Shown here piece by piece: positions 22,041-31,688 of a stretch of 64,000 bases of DNA; within the stretch, counting starts at the first letter, position 1; each line of letters opens with the position of its first letter. Both the position numbers and the translations under genes were made by a program. This stretch comes from Dipteris shenzhenensis (taxonomy: Eukaryota > Polypodiophyta > Polypodiopsida > Gleicheniales), in the NCBI GenBank assembly GCA_047967505.1, contig CM106539.1; one strand, given 5' to 3'. Below the pieces are notes generated by a model. It made no database searches, was not told the origin of the DNA, and saw nothing but the letters and a program-made list of their open reading frames with translations.

Positions 22041-22134
22041 CAAATACCTTCATTTTCTCAATACCACTAGCACTCTCTCATACTAGTACATTCCTTCCTA
22101 TCGTAACATTTCCCATAGCCCCACCATCACTGAC

Positions 22135-22792
22135 ATGGTAAGAACAAAGCAAATTGGAAGACCGGTTGATTCTAGAAGAAAGCTCCCAATCGCTTCTAAT
22201 GTATACAATGCAATGATCAAAGAGAGAAGGAAGAGGAGGCAGGAGGAGGAGGAGGAGGAGGAGAGGACAGAAACCAATGAGCAAATAGATGACAATGAAG
22301 AAGATCATGGGGAGTAATCAAATCCTTAGAGTCAGCTCGAGGCACCTCAAGAGCCAAAAAGCAGACAAGAAGAACAAGAGTGCAAAAGACACAGATTGGA
22401 AGAATGGGCCAGAGGACAAGAAGATGCTAGGCAAATGCAGATTCAATTGGCTCAACAACAAAGGGCACAAATGGAGAGCTAACAATGACAACCCGCATGG
22501 CACAATGCTACTCAGGACTTTCCACATTCTAGACAGGGTGGAAAATCTTTGATAGAATTGCATCACATAGCAAAAGGAAAAGGCAAAGCTTGCAGTAGGC
22601 GAGGTGGAGGTGGAGTCCCTAGAAGACACTGCAGAAAGCCTAGAAGGAAGGCGCTTCAAGAGATAAGAAAGTATCAAAGTAGCGTGAACCTTCTAAACCC
22701 AAGAGCTCCGTTTGCTCAATTGGTGAAAGAGATTATGTAGTCCTATAGGGACGACTATCGTATTCGATCAATTGAGCTGGCTACCATACAAG
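22135..22792 (+). pseudogene. histone H3-like pseudogene with long N-terminal extension, cut by a copia LTR
   Basis: One reading frame, without introns, runs from ATG (22135) to 22792 with five in-frame stops (22315, 22327, about 22477, about 22483 and 22738). It starts MVRTKQIGRP, close to the MARTKQTARK tail of H3. It continues through basic and glutamate-rich segments (ERRKRRQEEEEEEE) and a glutamine/arginine-rich part (MQIQLAQQQRAQM), then reaches a histone fold. GGVPRRHCRKPRRKALQEIR, then KYQSSVNLLNPRAPFAQLVK and SYRDDYRIRSIELATIQ align without gaps to H3 from GGVKKPH through alpha-N, alpha-1, loop 1 and the start of alpha-2. The stop at 22738 replaces the Gln of REIAQ. At 22793 a copia B LTR begins, and the rest of alpha-2 and alpha-3 is absent. 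The N-terminal part is about 155 residues, against about 45 in H3. Loop 1 has normal H3 length, which argues against a typical CENH3. Confidence 0.75.
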
Positions 22793-23081
22793 TGTTGAGA
22801 TATCGAGCTTCACTCATGATATGCCAGGGTGACCGTTGTGCATTTATGTCACTGACTTGTTAGCTGCAGATGTGGTTGGTACACCACCCATGAATAATAG
22901 CTGGATGACAGCTATCTTTAGGTACTCTAGTTAGTGGCTCAGCTAGTATGCCACCTAAGTTAGCTGAGTTTTATTTTGAGACCCACATATAGGGTTCACC
23001 TATTCCTTTTGTACTAAGAGAGCGTTCTTTTTGCTTTCACAACTAAGAAGAGAAAAATTGTTTTTAGCCTCCACCTTTGTG
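22793..23081 (+). repeat. copia family B 5' LTR of B2, internally deleted
   Basis: Plus-strand LTR starting TGTTGAGATATCGAGCTT. It lacks about 65 bp of the usual 3' end: CACCTTTGTG runs directly into TGGTATCAGAGC, the tRNA-Met primer-binding site. Confidence 0.85.
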
Positions 23082-23567
23082 TGGTATCAGAGCTCGGTCC
23101 GTGGTAAGGAGCTCAAGAAAGCAAACAAAGTTTGTAGTGTCCTAGTAAGAGGATCAGTGTTGCTTTATTTTTTTTTCAAGTTTGGGAGCAAATCTCTGTA
23201 GGTAGCACAGCCAAAAAGTGCAAGAGTGCACTGATTGGGACACCCTTCACGATGTGGCGAGAGGGTAGTATATGCTACAGGAGGCCATTTCAGGGCCCAT
23301 TTTGGTGGCCATTTTGGGGCCCATTTTGGTGGTGGAAGTTTTCCGCAGCCACTTAGAAAAGTGCCTCGTTTTTGCTGTGCGATCATTGTTATGTAGGTCG
23401 GTGAAAAGTTATCATAGAAATTACATCGTATGCCTGTGCACAGATATATTGGGAGTGATAGAGTCATTCTTATTGCCTGTTAATGCATAATCGTCATTAG
23501 GAAGTGACTGTGTGGTCAAATATCACTCTCGTCAGTTTTGCATATTTTCCCTTGTGAGGTAGAAGCT
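23082..23567 (+). mobile_element. copia B2 primer-binding site and leader fragment
   Basis: TGGTATCAGAGC (23082-23093) is complementary to the 3' end of initiator tRNA-Met, the standard plant copia primer. The leader that follows matches B6, B8 and B10 (GGTAGCACAGCC, then GGCCATTTCAGGGCCCATTTT, TGCGATCATTG). Similarity ends near GAGGTAGAAGCTTGGC, about 100 bp before gag would start. Confidence 0.85.
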
Positions 23568-24067
23568 TGGCATTTTGAGAAAAGATCAGTCCCAACTGAA
23601 TTTCAAACTAAAAATGCATTGTTTGATCTGTACTTTGGCATTACTTCAATCCTCAAGCATCACTCTAGCATTTACTCTAGCATCAAATGTCCAAAACTGT
23701 TAAAAATGCATTGCAGTAGACTAGCTCAACTTGGAGGGCACAATTCACACAGCTGAAGAAGAGTTTGAGAGGGCTTTCTGTGCAAAACTAAAGCTTGAAT
23801 ACCCAAGTAAGTTCACCATAGAGCATTGTTGAAATAGTGTGCTTTTTTGTATGGGAGAGTTGCGCCTTCTTTGACTGTCTTTTCTCTTATTTCTCCTTGC
23901 TCTAGCAAGCATTAACCTTCAAAATTCATCAGAGCAGGCTCTAGACATGGACCAACGTGTGCTAGGAGGGCTCAGGCAGTAGAATTGTGCATTTTTTCAT
24001 CTCAGCTTGCTTGAATCAACGCGGATGGAATACTCCAATTATAGGGAAATGTTCTAGGCCAGAGGAG
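23568..24067. other. unassigned, one exon-like stretch
   Basis: On the plus strand about 23725-23822 reads LNLEGTIHTAEEEFERAFC, then AKLKLEYPSKFTIEHC, before a stop. It looks coding in composition but I do not recognise it. The rest shows nothing. Confidence 0.3.
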
Positions 24068-24421
24068 TGTGCATATAGTGGGAGAGAGGGAAGGAGTCTC
24101 ACTTGCAGCTTTCTCACATACACAATGGGGGAATACACACACAAAGGTGGAGGCTGAAAACAGATTTCCTCTTCTTAGTTGTGTAAGCCAAAAGAACTCT
24201 AGTACAAAGAAATAGAAGAACCCTATATGTGGGTCTCAAACCAAACTCAACTAACTAAGGTGGCATACTAACTGAGCCACAAACTAGAGTAGATAAGGAT
24301 AGCTGTCATCTAGCTATTATTCATGGGCGGTGTACCAACTGCATCTGCAACTAACAAGTCGGTGACATGAATACACAACAGTCACCCTGGCATATCACGA
24401 GTGGAGCTCGATATCTCAACA
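24068..24421 (-). repeat. copia family B 3' LTR of B3 (minus strand)
   Basis: Minus-oriented LTR of about 354 bp, beginning TGTGCATATAGTGGGAGAG and ending GATATCTCAACA on the plus strand. Its left flank (CAGAGGAG) does not match the GTACC site found beside the related B5 and B9 LTRs. Confidence 0.9.
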
Positions 24422-25487
24422 CTCCCCCTCGAGCTCAATCCCAATCCTTGCACACCAAGCAGGTCTCTGAACTTGCACAACTTCTCTGCGCCCAATGCTT
24501 TTGTGAATATGTCAGCTACTTGATCCTTTGTGCTGACATAAACTAGATCAATAAGACCTAGTAAAACCTTCTCCTGCACATAGTGATAATGCACCTCAAT
24601 GTGCTTTGTTCTAGCATGATAGACTAGGTTATTTGCTAAGTGTATACTGCTCATGTTGTCACAATAAATGACAACTGGCCCATCTGTAGACTGATGCATA
24701 TCATAAAGTAGCTTATGCAACCAAGCTACCTCACATGCAGCCATTGCTACACCCCTGTACTCTCCTCGACAAGACAACTATAGGCTGTTTCTTGCTGCTC
24801 CAGGTGACTGCAACACTCCCAAAAGAGAACACATATCCACTAGTAGATCATCCATCAGAAGTACTACTAGCCCAATCAGCATCAGTGTATCCATGCAACT
24901 ATATCTGAACCCCAGCCTCATAAAATAGTCCATACTACAATGTGGACTTCACATACCTGAGTATGCATCTAGCCGCATCCAAATGTGGTTTCCTTGGAGC
25001 CTGCATAAACTGACTTACCAATCCAACAGCATAGCTTAAATCTGGCCTGGCAATAGTCATATAAATCAAACTTCCTACTATGCATCCGTACATAGTAGGG
25101 TCTTCCAGAACCTGCATCTGTGCTTAGCTTCACATTCTGCTCCAAAGGAACTGAAATAGGCTTACATCCTATCATCCCATATTTGGACAGCATGTCCAGT
25201 CCATACTACCTTTGCAAGAGCTGTATCCCACTTGGTGATCTAATCACCTCAATGCCCAAGAAATAACGCAGCTCTCCCAAATCCTTCATCTCAAACTTCT
25301 GCTTCAATAGCATTTTCACATGAAGGATATCTTCATCACTATCACCTGTGATAATCAAATCATCAACATAAATGACAAGCAGCATAATACCTTTCTCTGT
25401 TTTTCTCACATAGAGTGAGAAATCTGCCTTGGAAATCTGAAAGCCAATAGTGACAAGATACTGTCCTATCTTGTCAGACCATGCTCA
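24422..25487 (-). pseudogene. copia B3 RT C-terminus and RNase H
   Basis: The minus strand encodes, from right to left, the end of RT (LLVIYVDDLIITG at about 25360-25398, DLGELRYFLGIEVIRSPSGI) and RNase H ([12 protein letters not shown]-type segment, [43 protein letters not shown]), ending at the polypurine tract and the LTR. A stop and several frame changes break it. Upstream RT, integrase and gag are missing: at 25487/25488 the sequence switches to a plus-strand RT fragment (B4), giving two 3' ends of the same family placed back to back. Confidence 0.85.
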
Positions 25488-26342
25488 TTTCTTGGGCATT
25501 GAGGTGATTAGATCACCAAGTGGGATATAGCTCTTGCAGAGGCAGTATGGATTGGACATGCTGTCCAAATATGGGATGATAGGCTGTTTGCCTATTTCAG
25601 TTCCTTTGGCGCAGAATGTGAAGCTAAGCACAGGTGCAGGTGAGCTTCTGGAAGACCCTACTATGTACAGAGGCATAGTAGGAAGTTTGATTTATATGAC
25701 TATTACCAGGCCAGATTTAAGCTAAGCTGTTGGATTGGTAAGTCAGTTTATGCAGGCTCTAAGGAAACTGCATTTAGATACAGCTAGACGCATACTCAGG
25801 TATGTGAAGTCCACATTGCAGTATGGACTAGTTTATGAGGCTGGGGTTCAGATACAGTTGCATGGATACACTGATGCTGATTGGGCTAGTAGCATTTCTG
25901 ATAGACGATCTACCAGTGGATATGTGTTCTCTTTTGGGAGTGCTGCAGTCACTTGGAGCAGCAAGAAACAGCCTACAGTTGCCTTGTCGAGCATAGAGGC
26001 TGAGTACAGGGGTGCAGCAATGGCTGCATGTGAGGTAGCTTGGTTACATAAGCTACTCTATGATATGCATCAGTCTACGGATGGGCCAGTTGTCATTTAT
26101 TATGACAACATGAGTAGTATACACTTGGCAAATAACCCAGTCTATCATGCTAGAACAAAGCACATTGAGGTGCATTCTCACTATGTGCGGGAGAAGGTTT
26201 TACTAGGTCTTATTGATCTAGTTTATGTCAGCACAGAGGATCAAGTCGTTGACATATTCACAAAGGCATTGGGCGTAGAGAAGCTACGCAAGTTTAAAGA
26301 CCTACTTGGTGTGCAAGAATTAGGATTGACCTCGAGGGGGAG
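25488..26342 (+). pseudogene. copia B4 RT C-terminus and RNase H
   Basis: The plus-strand sequence starts mid-RT (FLGIEVIRSPSGI) with an in-frame TAG at 25528-25530 where other copies have CAG or CGG, and a second stop at 25723. RNase H follows in one open frame from 25735: LHGYTDADWASSISDRRSTS (catalytic Asp region), [20 protein letters not shown] (catalytic Glu), [14 protein letters not shown] and HIEVHSHYV. It ends next to the polypurine tract. Shared private variants with B10 (GGCTGTTTGCC, GACCTCGAGGGGG, GCATTCTCACTATG) show that B4 and B10 descend from one copy. Confidence 0.88.
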
Positions 26343-26694
26343 TGTTGAGATATCGAGCTCCACTCACGATATGCCAGGGTGACCGTTGTGCATTTATGTC
26401 ACCGACTTGTTAGCTGCAAATGTGGTTGGTACACCGCCCACGAATAATAGCTGGATGACAGCTATCCTTATCTACTCTAGTTTGTGGCTCAGTTAGTATG
26501 CCACCTTAGTTAGTTGAGTTTGGTTTGAGACCCACATATAGGGTTCTTCTATTTCTTTGTACTAGAGTTCTTTTGGCTTTCACAACTAAGAAGAGGAAAA
26601 CTGTTTTCAGCCTCCACCTTTGTGTGTATTCCCCCATTGTGTATGTGAGAAAGCCGCAAGTGAGACTCCTTCCCTCTCTTCCACTATCTTCACA
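26343..26694 (+). repeat. copia family B 3' LTR of B4
   Basis: 352-bp LTR, TGTTGAGATATC...CTTCACA. It is followed by GATTTTCAACTCCC, the inverted leader of B5, the same junction type as B10 inside B9. Confidence 0.93.
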
Positions 26695-27093
26695 GATTTT
26701 CAACTCCCGATATCTCTGCACACAGGCATACGATGCAATTTCTGTGGCAACTTTTCACCGACCAGCAAAGCAGTGGTCGCACAACAAAAACAGGGCCTTT
26801 TTCTAAGTGCCTGTGAAGAACTTTCGCCTTCAAAACGGGCCCCAAAATGGCCTTGAATCAGAAAAATAAAGTCACAAAGGGCTTTGCCCTTATCTGTAGC
26901 ATATACTGCCCTCTCCCCACACCACGAAGGGCATCTCAATCTAAGACAGTGCACTCTTGCACTTCTGGCTCTACTCCTGCAGAGATTTGCTCCCAAACTC
27001 GAAAAAGGAAAGCAACACTAGTCCTCTTACCATGACACCGTGAACTTGGTTTTCTTTCTTGAGCTCCTTACCACGAACAAGGCTCTTATACCA
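26695..27093 (-). mobile_element. copia B5 leader and primer-binding site (minus strand)
   Basis: Reverse complement of the family B leader, running from the inserted B4 LTR to the B5 LTR. The primer-binding site at 27082-27093 reads TGGTATAAGAGC on the minus strand, one change from TGGTATCAGAGC. Confidence 0.88.
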
Positions 27094-27440
27094 TGTGAAG
27101 ATAGTGGGAGAGAGGGAAGGAGTCTCACTTGCGGCTTTCTCACATACACAATGGGGGAATACACACACAGGTGGAGGCTGAAAACAGTTTTCCTCTTCTT
27201 AGTTGTGAAAGCCAAAAGAACTCTAGTACAAAGAAATAGAAGAACCCTATATGTGGGTCTCAAACCAAACTCAACTAACTAAGGTGGCATACTAACTGAG
27301 CCACAAACTAGAGTAGATAAGGATAGCTGTCATCCATTCGTAGGCGGTGTACCAACCGCATCTGCAGCTAACAAGTTGGTGACATAAATGCACAATGGTC
27401 ACCCTGGCATATCACGAGAGTGGAGCTCGATATCTCAACA
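27094..27440 (-). repeat. copia family B 5' LTR of B5 (minus strand)
   Basis: Minus-oriented LTR, TGTGAAGATAGTGGG...GATATCTCAACA, followed by GTACCTACTTGGAGTC. This is the same junction as the right end of B9 at 62,646/62,647, so B5 and B9 share one insertion event. Confidence 0.92.
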
Positions 27441-29790
27441 GTACCTACTTGGAGTCAGTCCATACACTCACATATGATTTCACATCATTACATTACTTGA
27501 AACCTTACGTTCATCAGTTCAACGAGAAGACTTCAGAGTTTAAAGGCATTGTAGATTGTTTCAATGGGCAGATAGCACTTGATTTCACACACACATGCCA
27601 CCATTGTAAAGCCTACTTGGCTATCTCACGGCATCATGCACATCATTTTAGCCTTGTAAAGCCTCTTGCCTATTCTCGGCATCATTTCCACAAGCCTTGT
27701 AATACAGATCAAAAATTTTATATATCGCAATTCTATCTTCATCGATGGTTCAGAGATTTCACTTGGCATAGTCAGTGTATTTGTAGTTGATTCATACAGA
27801 GATTTTCACGACACTTTTGAGTATATTTCTTGCACCATGTCTATGACTAGCAACCTCAATCTGGAAGCATCTACTAAGTTAGACAACTCCAATTACGGTA
27901 CATGGAAATACCAAATGGAGACCATTCTTGTACTTCAGGACAAATGGGAGTATGTCAATGGGTCTACACCTAGACCATTGGTCCATCCAGCCACAAGTAG
28001 CTCTACTCCATATGTTGTCACAGCACCAGCAACAAGATCTATAGCTACACAAACAGTTTCTGCACCTATAGCAGATCTCGCCATCACTCGAGCTCAAGCA
28101 GAATGGGATAAGAAAGACAAGTATGCCTATCATTTGATCAAGCAGAATGTGCAAGATGTCATGCTAGGATAGCTCAACACAGTCAAGACATTGAAAGAAG
28201 CATGGGATATGTTCATAGCTCTCTATAAATCCAAGAACACATCCAAGATTCTCACCCTGAGAAACTAAATCAACCAGACTTTTACAACAGCAGTGAAACT
28301 GGTCATGCTTATGTACTCCACATAAAAGACTACAACAATCAACTTGCAGCAGTAGAAGACACTATGAACCCGACAGAAATGGTTCAAGTCATTCTGAATG
28401 GACTAGGAGAGGGATACGAGAATCTAGTCCAGAGTATTGCCATCCAACAGCAAATTCTGACAATGGAAGAACTTCAGTCAGTCCTACTTGGTGAAGAACT
28501 TAGGACTCAGGCAATCCAAGCATGTAAAGGTCATTCTAATGATCAGGCATTCACAGCTTTAGACAGAAGCAGAGGTTAAGGCAAAGGCAAAGGTAGATCA
28601 TATCAGACAAGTGGTCATCATCAGCAAAGCCGGAATCAATATCAGCATTAGCATCATCCTCAACAACATCAGAATCAGCAAAGAGGAAAGCATTCCAACC
28701 GAGAAAGATTTCAAGGATGAGGGAATGCATCCACCAACGTGTCAAACATTCAGTGCAACTACTGTCACAAGTTTGGTCACTATGAAAGAGATTGTCGCAA
28801 GAAGTAATACGACCAAGGCGGTCAATCCAGCAATAATCGAGGGAATTTTTGAGGCAAAGGAAATCATTGTGGTGGACATTCTAGTCACAGTCATTTTGCA
28901 AATGAACATGGAAATATGTTTCTTTTAAGCGAGGAAATGCATCAGACTGATACAGTGTACCCAGACACTGATTTCAATCCCAAAGAGGATTTCAGCTATC
29001 AAGTCGACCAAGTGGAACAGGATCCTTGGTACATCGATAGCGGTGCATCATCTCACATGACAAATCATCAGGAATGGTTCACAGAAATGAAGCCATTAGA
29101 AGGTCAAAAAAATGTCATCTACACAGCACACAATACATCGAATCCGGTTCAAGGGACATGCGTTATCCCTATGAACAATTTCATTGGTACGAAAGGATTG
29201 GTGAAAGATGTGCTCTATGTTCCAAAGCTCAGCAAGAACCTCTTATCAGTAGGTCAAACAACGGAACACAATTATCAAGTCATCTTCGATGGTGATGAAT
29301 GCACTATCAAATCCAAAAGATGTCAGCTAGTAACAAAAGGTGTCAAGCAAGGACGCTTATATAGAATGCTAGCTATAGTACCAGATAAGCATGCCATGTC
29401 AACTCAACCGCCACAGATGCCACTATCTGCAAAATGGCACAAGAGATATGGTAGAATATGGCAATTGGGATTCCGAAGCTACAGTTTCTTGGAAAAGTTT
29501 GTGAAGCATGCTGCTTTGGCAAACAAAAGTGAATCAACTTTGGCAGAAGTACCTCTCATGCACAAGGTATTCTTCATTTGCTACATACAGATGTATGGGG
29601 TTATGCCCAGACCTGTAGCATTAATGGTTCACTTTACTACTTGACTTTCATCGATGACTACAGCAGATATTGTCGGGTCTACTTTTTGAAAGAAAAATCT
29701 CAAGTGTTTTCCAGATTTCAAGGATTCAAAGCCATGGTAGAAAACCAAACAAGCAAAAAGATCAAAGTCATGAGATAAAATAGAGGAGTA
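27441..29790 (+). mobile_element. copia family C copy C2 (leader, gag, protease, part of integrase)
   Basis: A leader-like region precedes gag, whose ATG is at 27837 (MSMTSNLNLEASTKLDNSNY, then TWKYQMETILVLQDKWEYV, the UBN2-type gag start). Gag is interrupted by TAG at 28170 and by a later TAA. A decayed zinc-knuckle region lies near 28750-28800. The protease motif WYIDSGASSHMTN is at about 29027-29065. The pre-integrase segment is partial (WHKRYGR, with a deletion). The integrase start (LLHTDVWGYA, FIDDYSRYCRVYFL) runs to KVMR and stops near 29775. RT and RNase H are missing. The left end is interrupted by B5, whose LTR directly abuts the leader at the GTACC site. A second copy of the first kilobase (C3) lies at 62,647-63,620. 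Confidence 0.87.
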
Positions 29791-30789
29791 AGAGGAAATT
29801 CTACCCTTTGGTGAGACCTGTCCAACTGGATGAACGGGTGATTCCTGCCCTAAGGTCCTACCAGCCCTGAAGTCAGACCAACTGTAGGGGGAGAACCAAA
29901 ACCTACCCAAGGTCCACATCAATAAGTTAGGCCAAAAGTTTGAAGGTGATGATACTAATGCAGCTATCCCCATAACCTACTAGAAGCAAAAGGTTAATGC
30001 CATCTTGGATGGGGGAGCGGTGTGAGTGTCTGCACCAAGGAATGTTGGGAGAGCTGGGGAAAACCTTCCCTCGAGCAAACTCACCTACTGGTGAAGCTAG
30101 CTGATGGTAGGAGTCCTCATGGGTATTAACATTAAGGTATTTGGCTTCATGTACCCCATTAGATTTGGATTCATAGACTTTACCCAGTAGCTTGGATAAG
30201 AAGCCATCCTAGCCAGCCCTTCTTGCAAATGTCTAGACTTGTACATGATTGGCACACCAACAATATCTATTTATAGCATGAGGAGTAAATCATGGAAGTG
30301 GCCTTGCATACATACAAGGCCCACATTGTCAGGACAACTATTTGTAGTGGCGTCTGATACAACCAACAAAACCACATCCCTGAAACTGTTTCAAACTTGT
30401 GAGAGAGAAGGTGACAAGAAGGAGGCAGACAAATTTTGGTATGCCCCTCTCCCCAAGCTAGAGTTCTCTCATAATTGGATGCACATTTTGGCAAACATCG
30501 ATGTCCCTGAAAGAATAGGATTCCAAATAACAACCCTCGACCACATAAAGACTTAAGCATGGTGGTTCCCCTTAGAATGTTTAACATGCTCAAACCCCGT
30601 GAGGTGAGCACAGGGACAATAAGGGTCAAATCAAACCTATGTTGGCTAATATATGTGGGTGCCATTGCTGCTCACCATGAGTTCTCCTCCAATTGGGGAT
30701 CATGGTTGAGCAAAAATACCTCTCCAATTGGCTCCATAAGTGCCATGAAGGAGCCCGCCGTCTGATGTTCAAAGCTCCCAAGTTCCCAA
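29791..30789 (+). pseudogene. Ty3/gypsy-like aspartic protease remnant and unassigned flank
   Basis: At about 29985-30150 the plus strand reads, across frame changes, VNAILDGGA, then CTKECWESWGKP, LVKLADGR and VLMGINIKVFGFMYPI. This follows the layout of a retroviral-type aspartic protease (D-G/S-G-A catalytic loop, then L...P..L..ADG...G). The rest of the interval (30,160-30,789) has no recognisable domain. It separates C2 from B6 and shows no LTR. The protease assignment is from pattern only. Confidence 0.45.
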
Positions 30790-31144
30790 TGTTGAGATAT
30801 CGAGCTCCACTCGCGATATGCCAGGGTGACCATTGTGCATTTATGTCACCGACTTGTTAGCTGCAGATGCAGTTGGTACACCGCCGCCCACGAATAATAG
30901 CTGGATGATAGCTATCCTTATCTACTCTAGTTTGTGGCTCAGTTAGTATGCCACCTTAGTTAGTTGAGTTTGGTTTGAGACCCACATATAGGGTTCTTCT
31001 ATTTCTTTGTACTTGAGGTCTTTTGGCTTTCACAACTAAGAAGAGGAAAACTGTTTTCAGCCTCCACCTTTGTGTGTATTCCCCCATTGTGTATGTGAGA
31101 AAGCTGCAAGTGAGACTCCTTCCCTCTCTCCCACTACCTTCACA
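30790..31144 (+). repeat. copia family B 5' LTR of B6
   Basis: 355-bp LTR, TGTTGAGATATCG...ACCTTCACA, directly followed by the primer-binding site. Confidence 0.94.
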
Positions 31145-31156
31145 TGGTATCAGAGC
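31145..31156 (+). promoter_or_regulatory. tRNA-Met primer-binding site of B6
   Basis: TGGTATCAGAGC abuts the LTR end with no spacer. It is complementary to the 3' end of plant initiator tRNA-Met and would prime minus-strand cDNA synthesis. Confidence 0.93.
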
Positions 31157-31688
31157 CTTGTTCGTGGTAAGGCGCTCAAGAAAGCAAACCAAGTTCACGG
31201 TGTCCTGGTAAGAGCACCAGTCTTGCTTTCCTATTTCAAGTTTGGGAGCAAATCTCTGCAGGTAGCACAGCCAGAAGTGCAAGAGTGCACTGTCTTTGAT
31301 TGAGATGCCCTTCGCGGTGTGGCAAGAGTGCAATATATGCTGCGGTAGTGGGCAAAGCCCCTGGTGACTTTATTTTTTCTGATTCGAGGCCAATTCAGGG
31401 CCCGTTTTGAAGGCGGAAGTTCTTCGTAGGCACTCAGAAAAAGGCCCTGTTTTGGCTCTGCGACCACTGCTCAGCTAGTCGGTGAAAAGTTGCCGCAAAA
31501 ATTGCATCGTATGCCTGTGTGCAAAGATATTGGGAGTTGCAGAATCATGCTTGTTGCCTGTTGATGCAAAATCGTCACTACGAAGTGACTGTGTGGTCAA
31601 ATACCACTTTTGTCAGTTTTGTAGATCTACCCGTGTGAGGCAAAAGCTGTGTTTTTTGCAGTGACAGAATATTTTGCAGTGTTCTGTA
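31157..31688 (+). other. untranslated leader of B6
   Basis: About 530 bp between primer site and gag ATG. It is conserved in B8 and B10 and in part in B2, B5 and B9. It contains no long frame and probably carries packaging or dimerisation signals, although none can be named from sequence. Confidence 0.7.

Noticed and set aside
22135-22792. Calling the H3-like pseudogene CENH3
   Set aside because: Loop 1 has the canonical H3 length and aligns without gaps, whereas CENH3 loop 1 is usually longer; the N-terminal tail alone is not diagnostic.
26695-27093. Separate small genes in the inverted leader of B5 (and at 61894-62294)
   Set aside because: The frames are shared by every copy of the family B leader and lack domains; they are untranslated leader.
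24068-27440. A single LTR-bounded non-autonomous element with an inverted 3' end, or an autointegration product
   Set aside because: The inner plus LTR sits at the same leader position as B10 within B9, and the GTACC target site is on the right only, so a duplicated and deleted copy of the B9/B10 nest is simpler.
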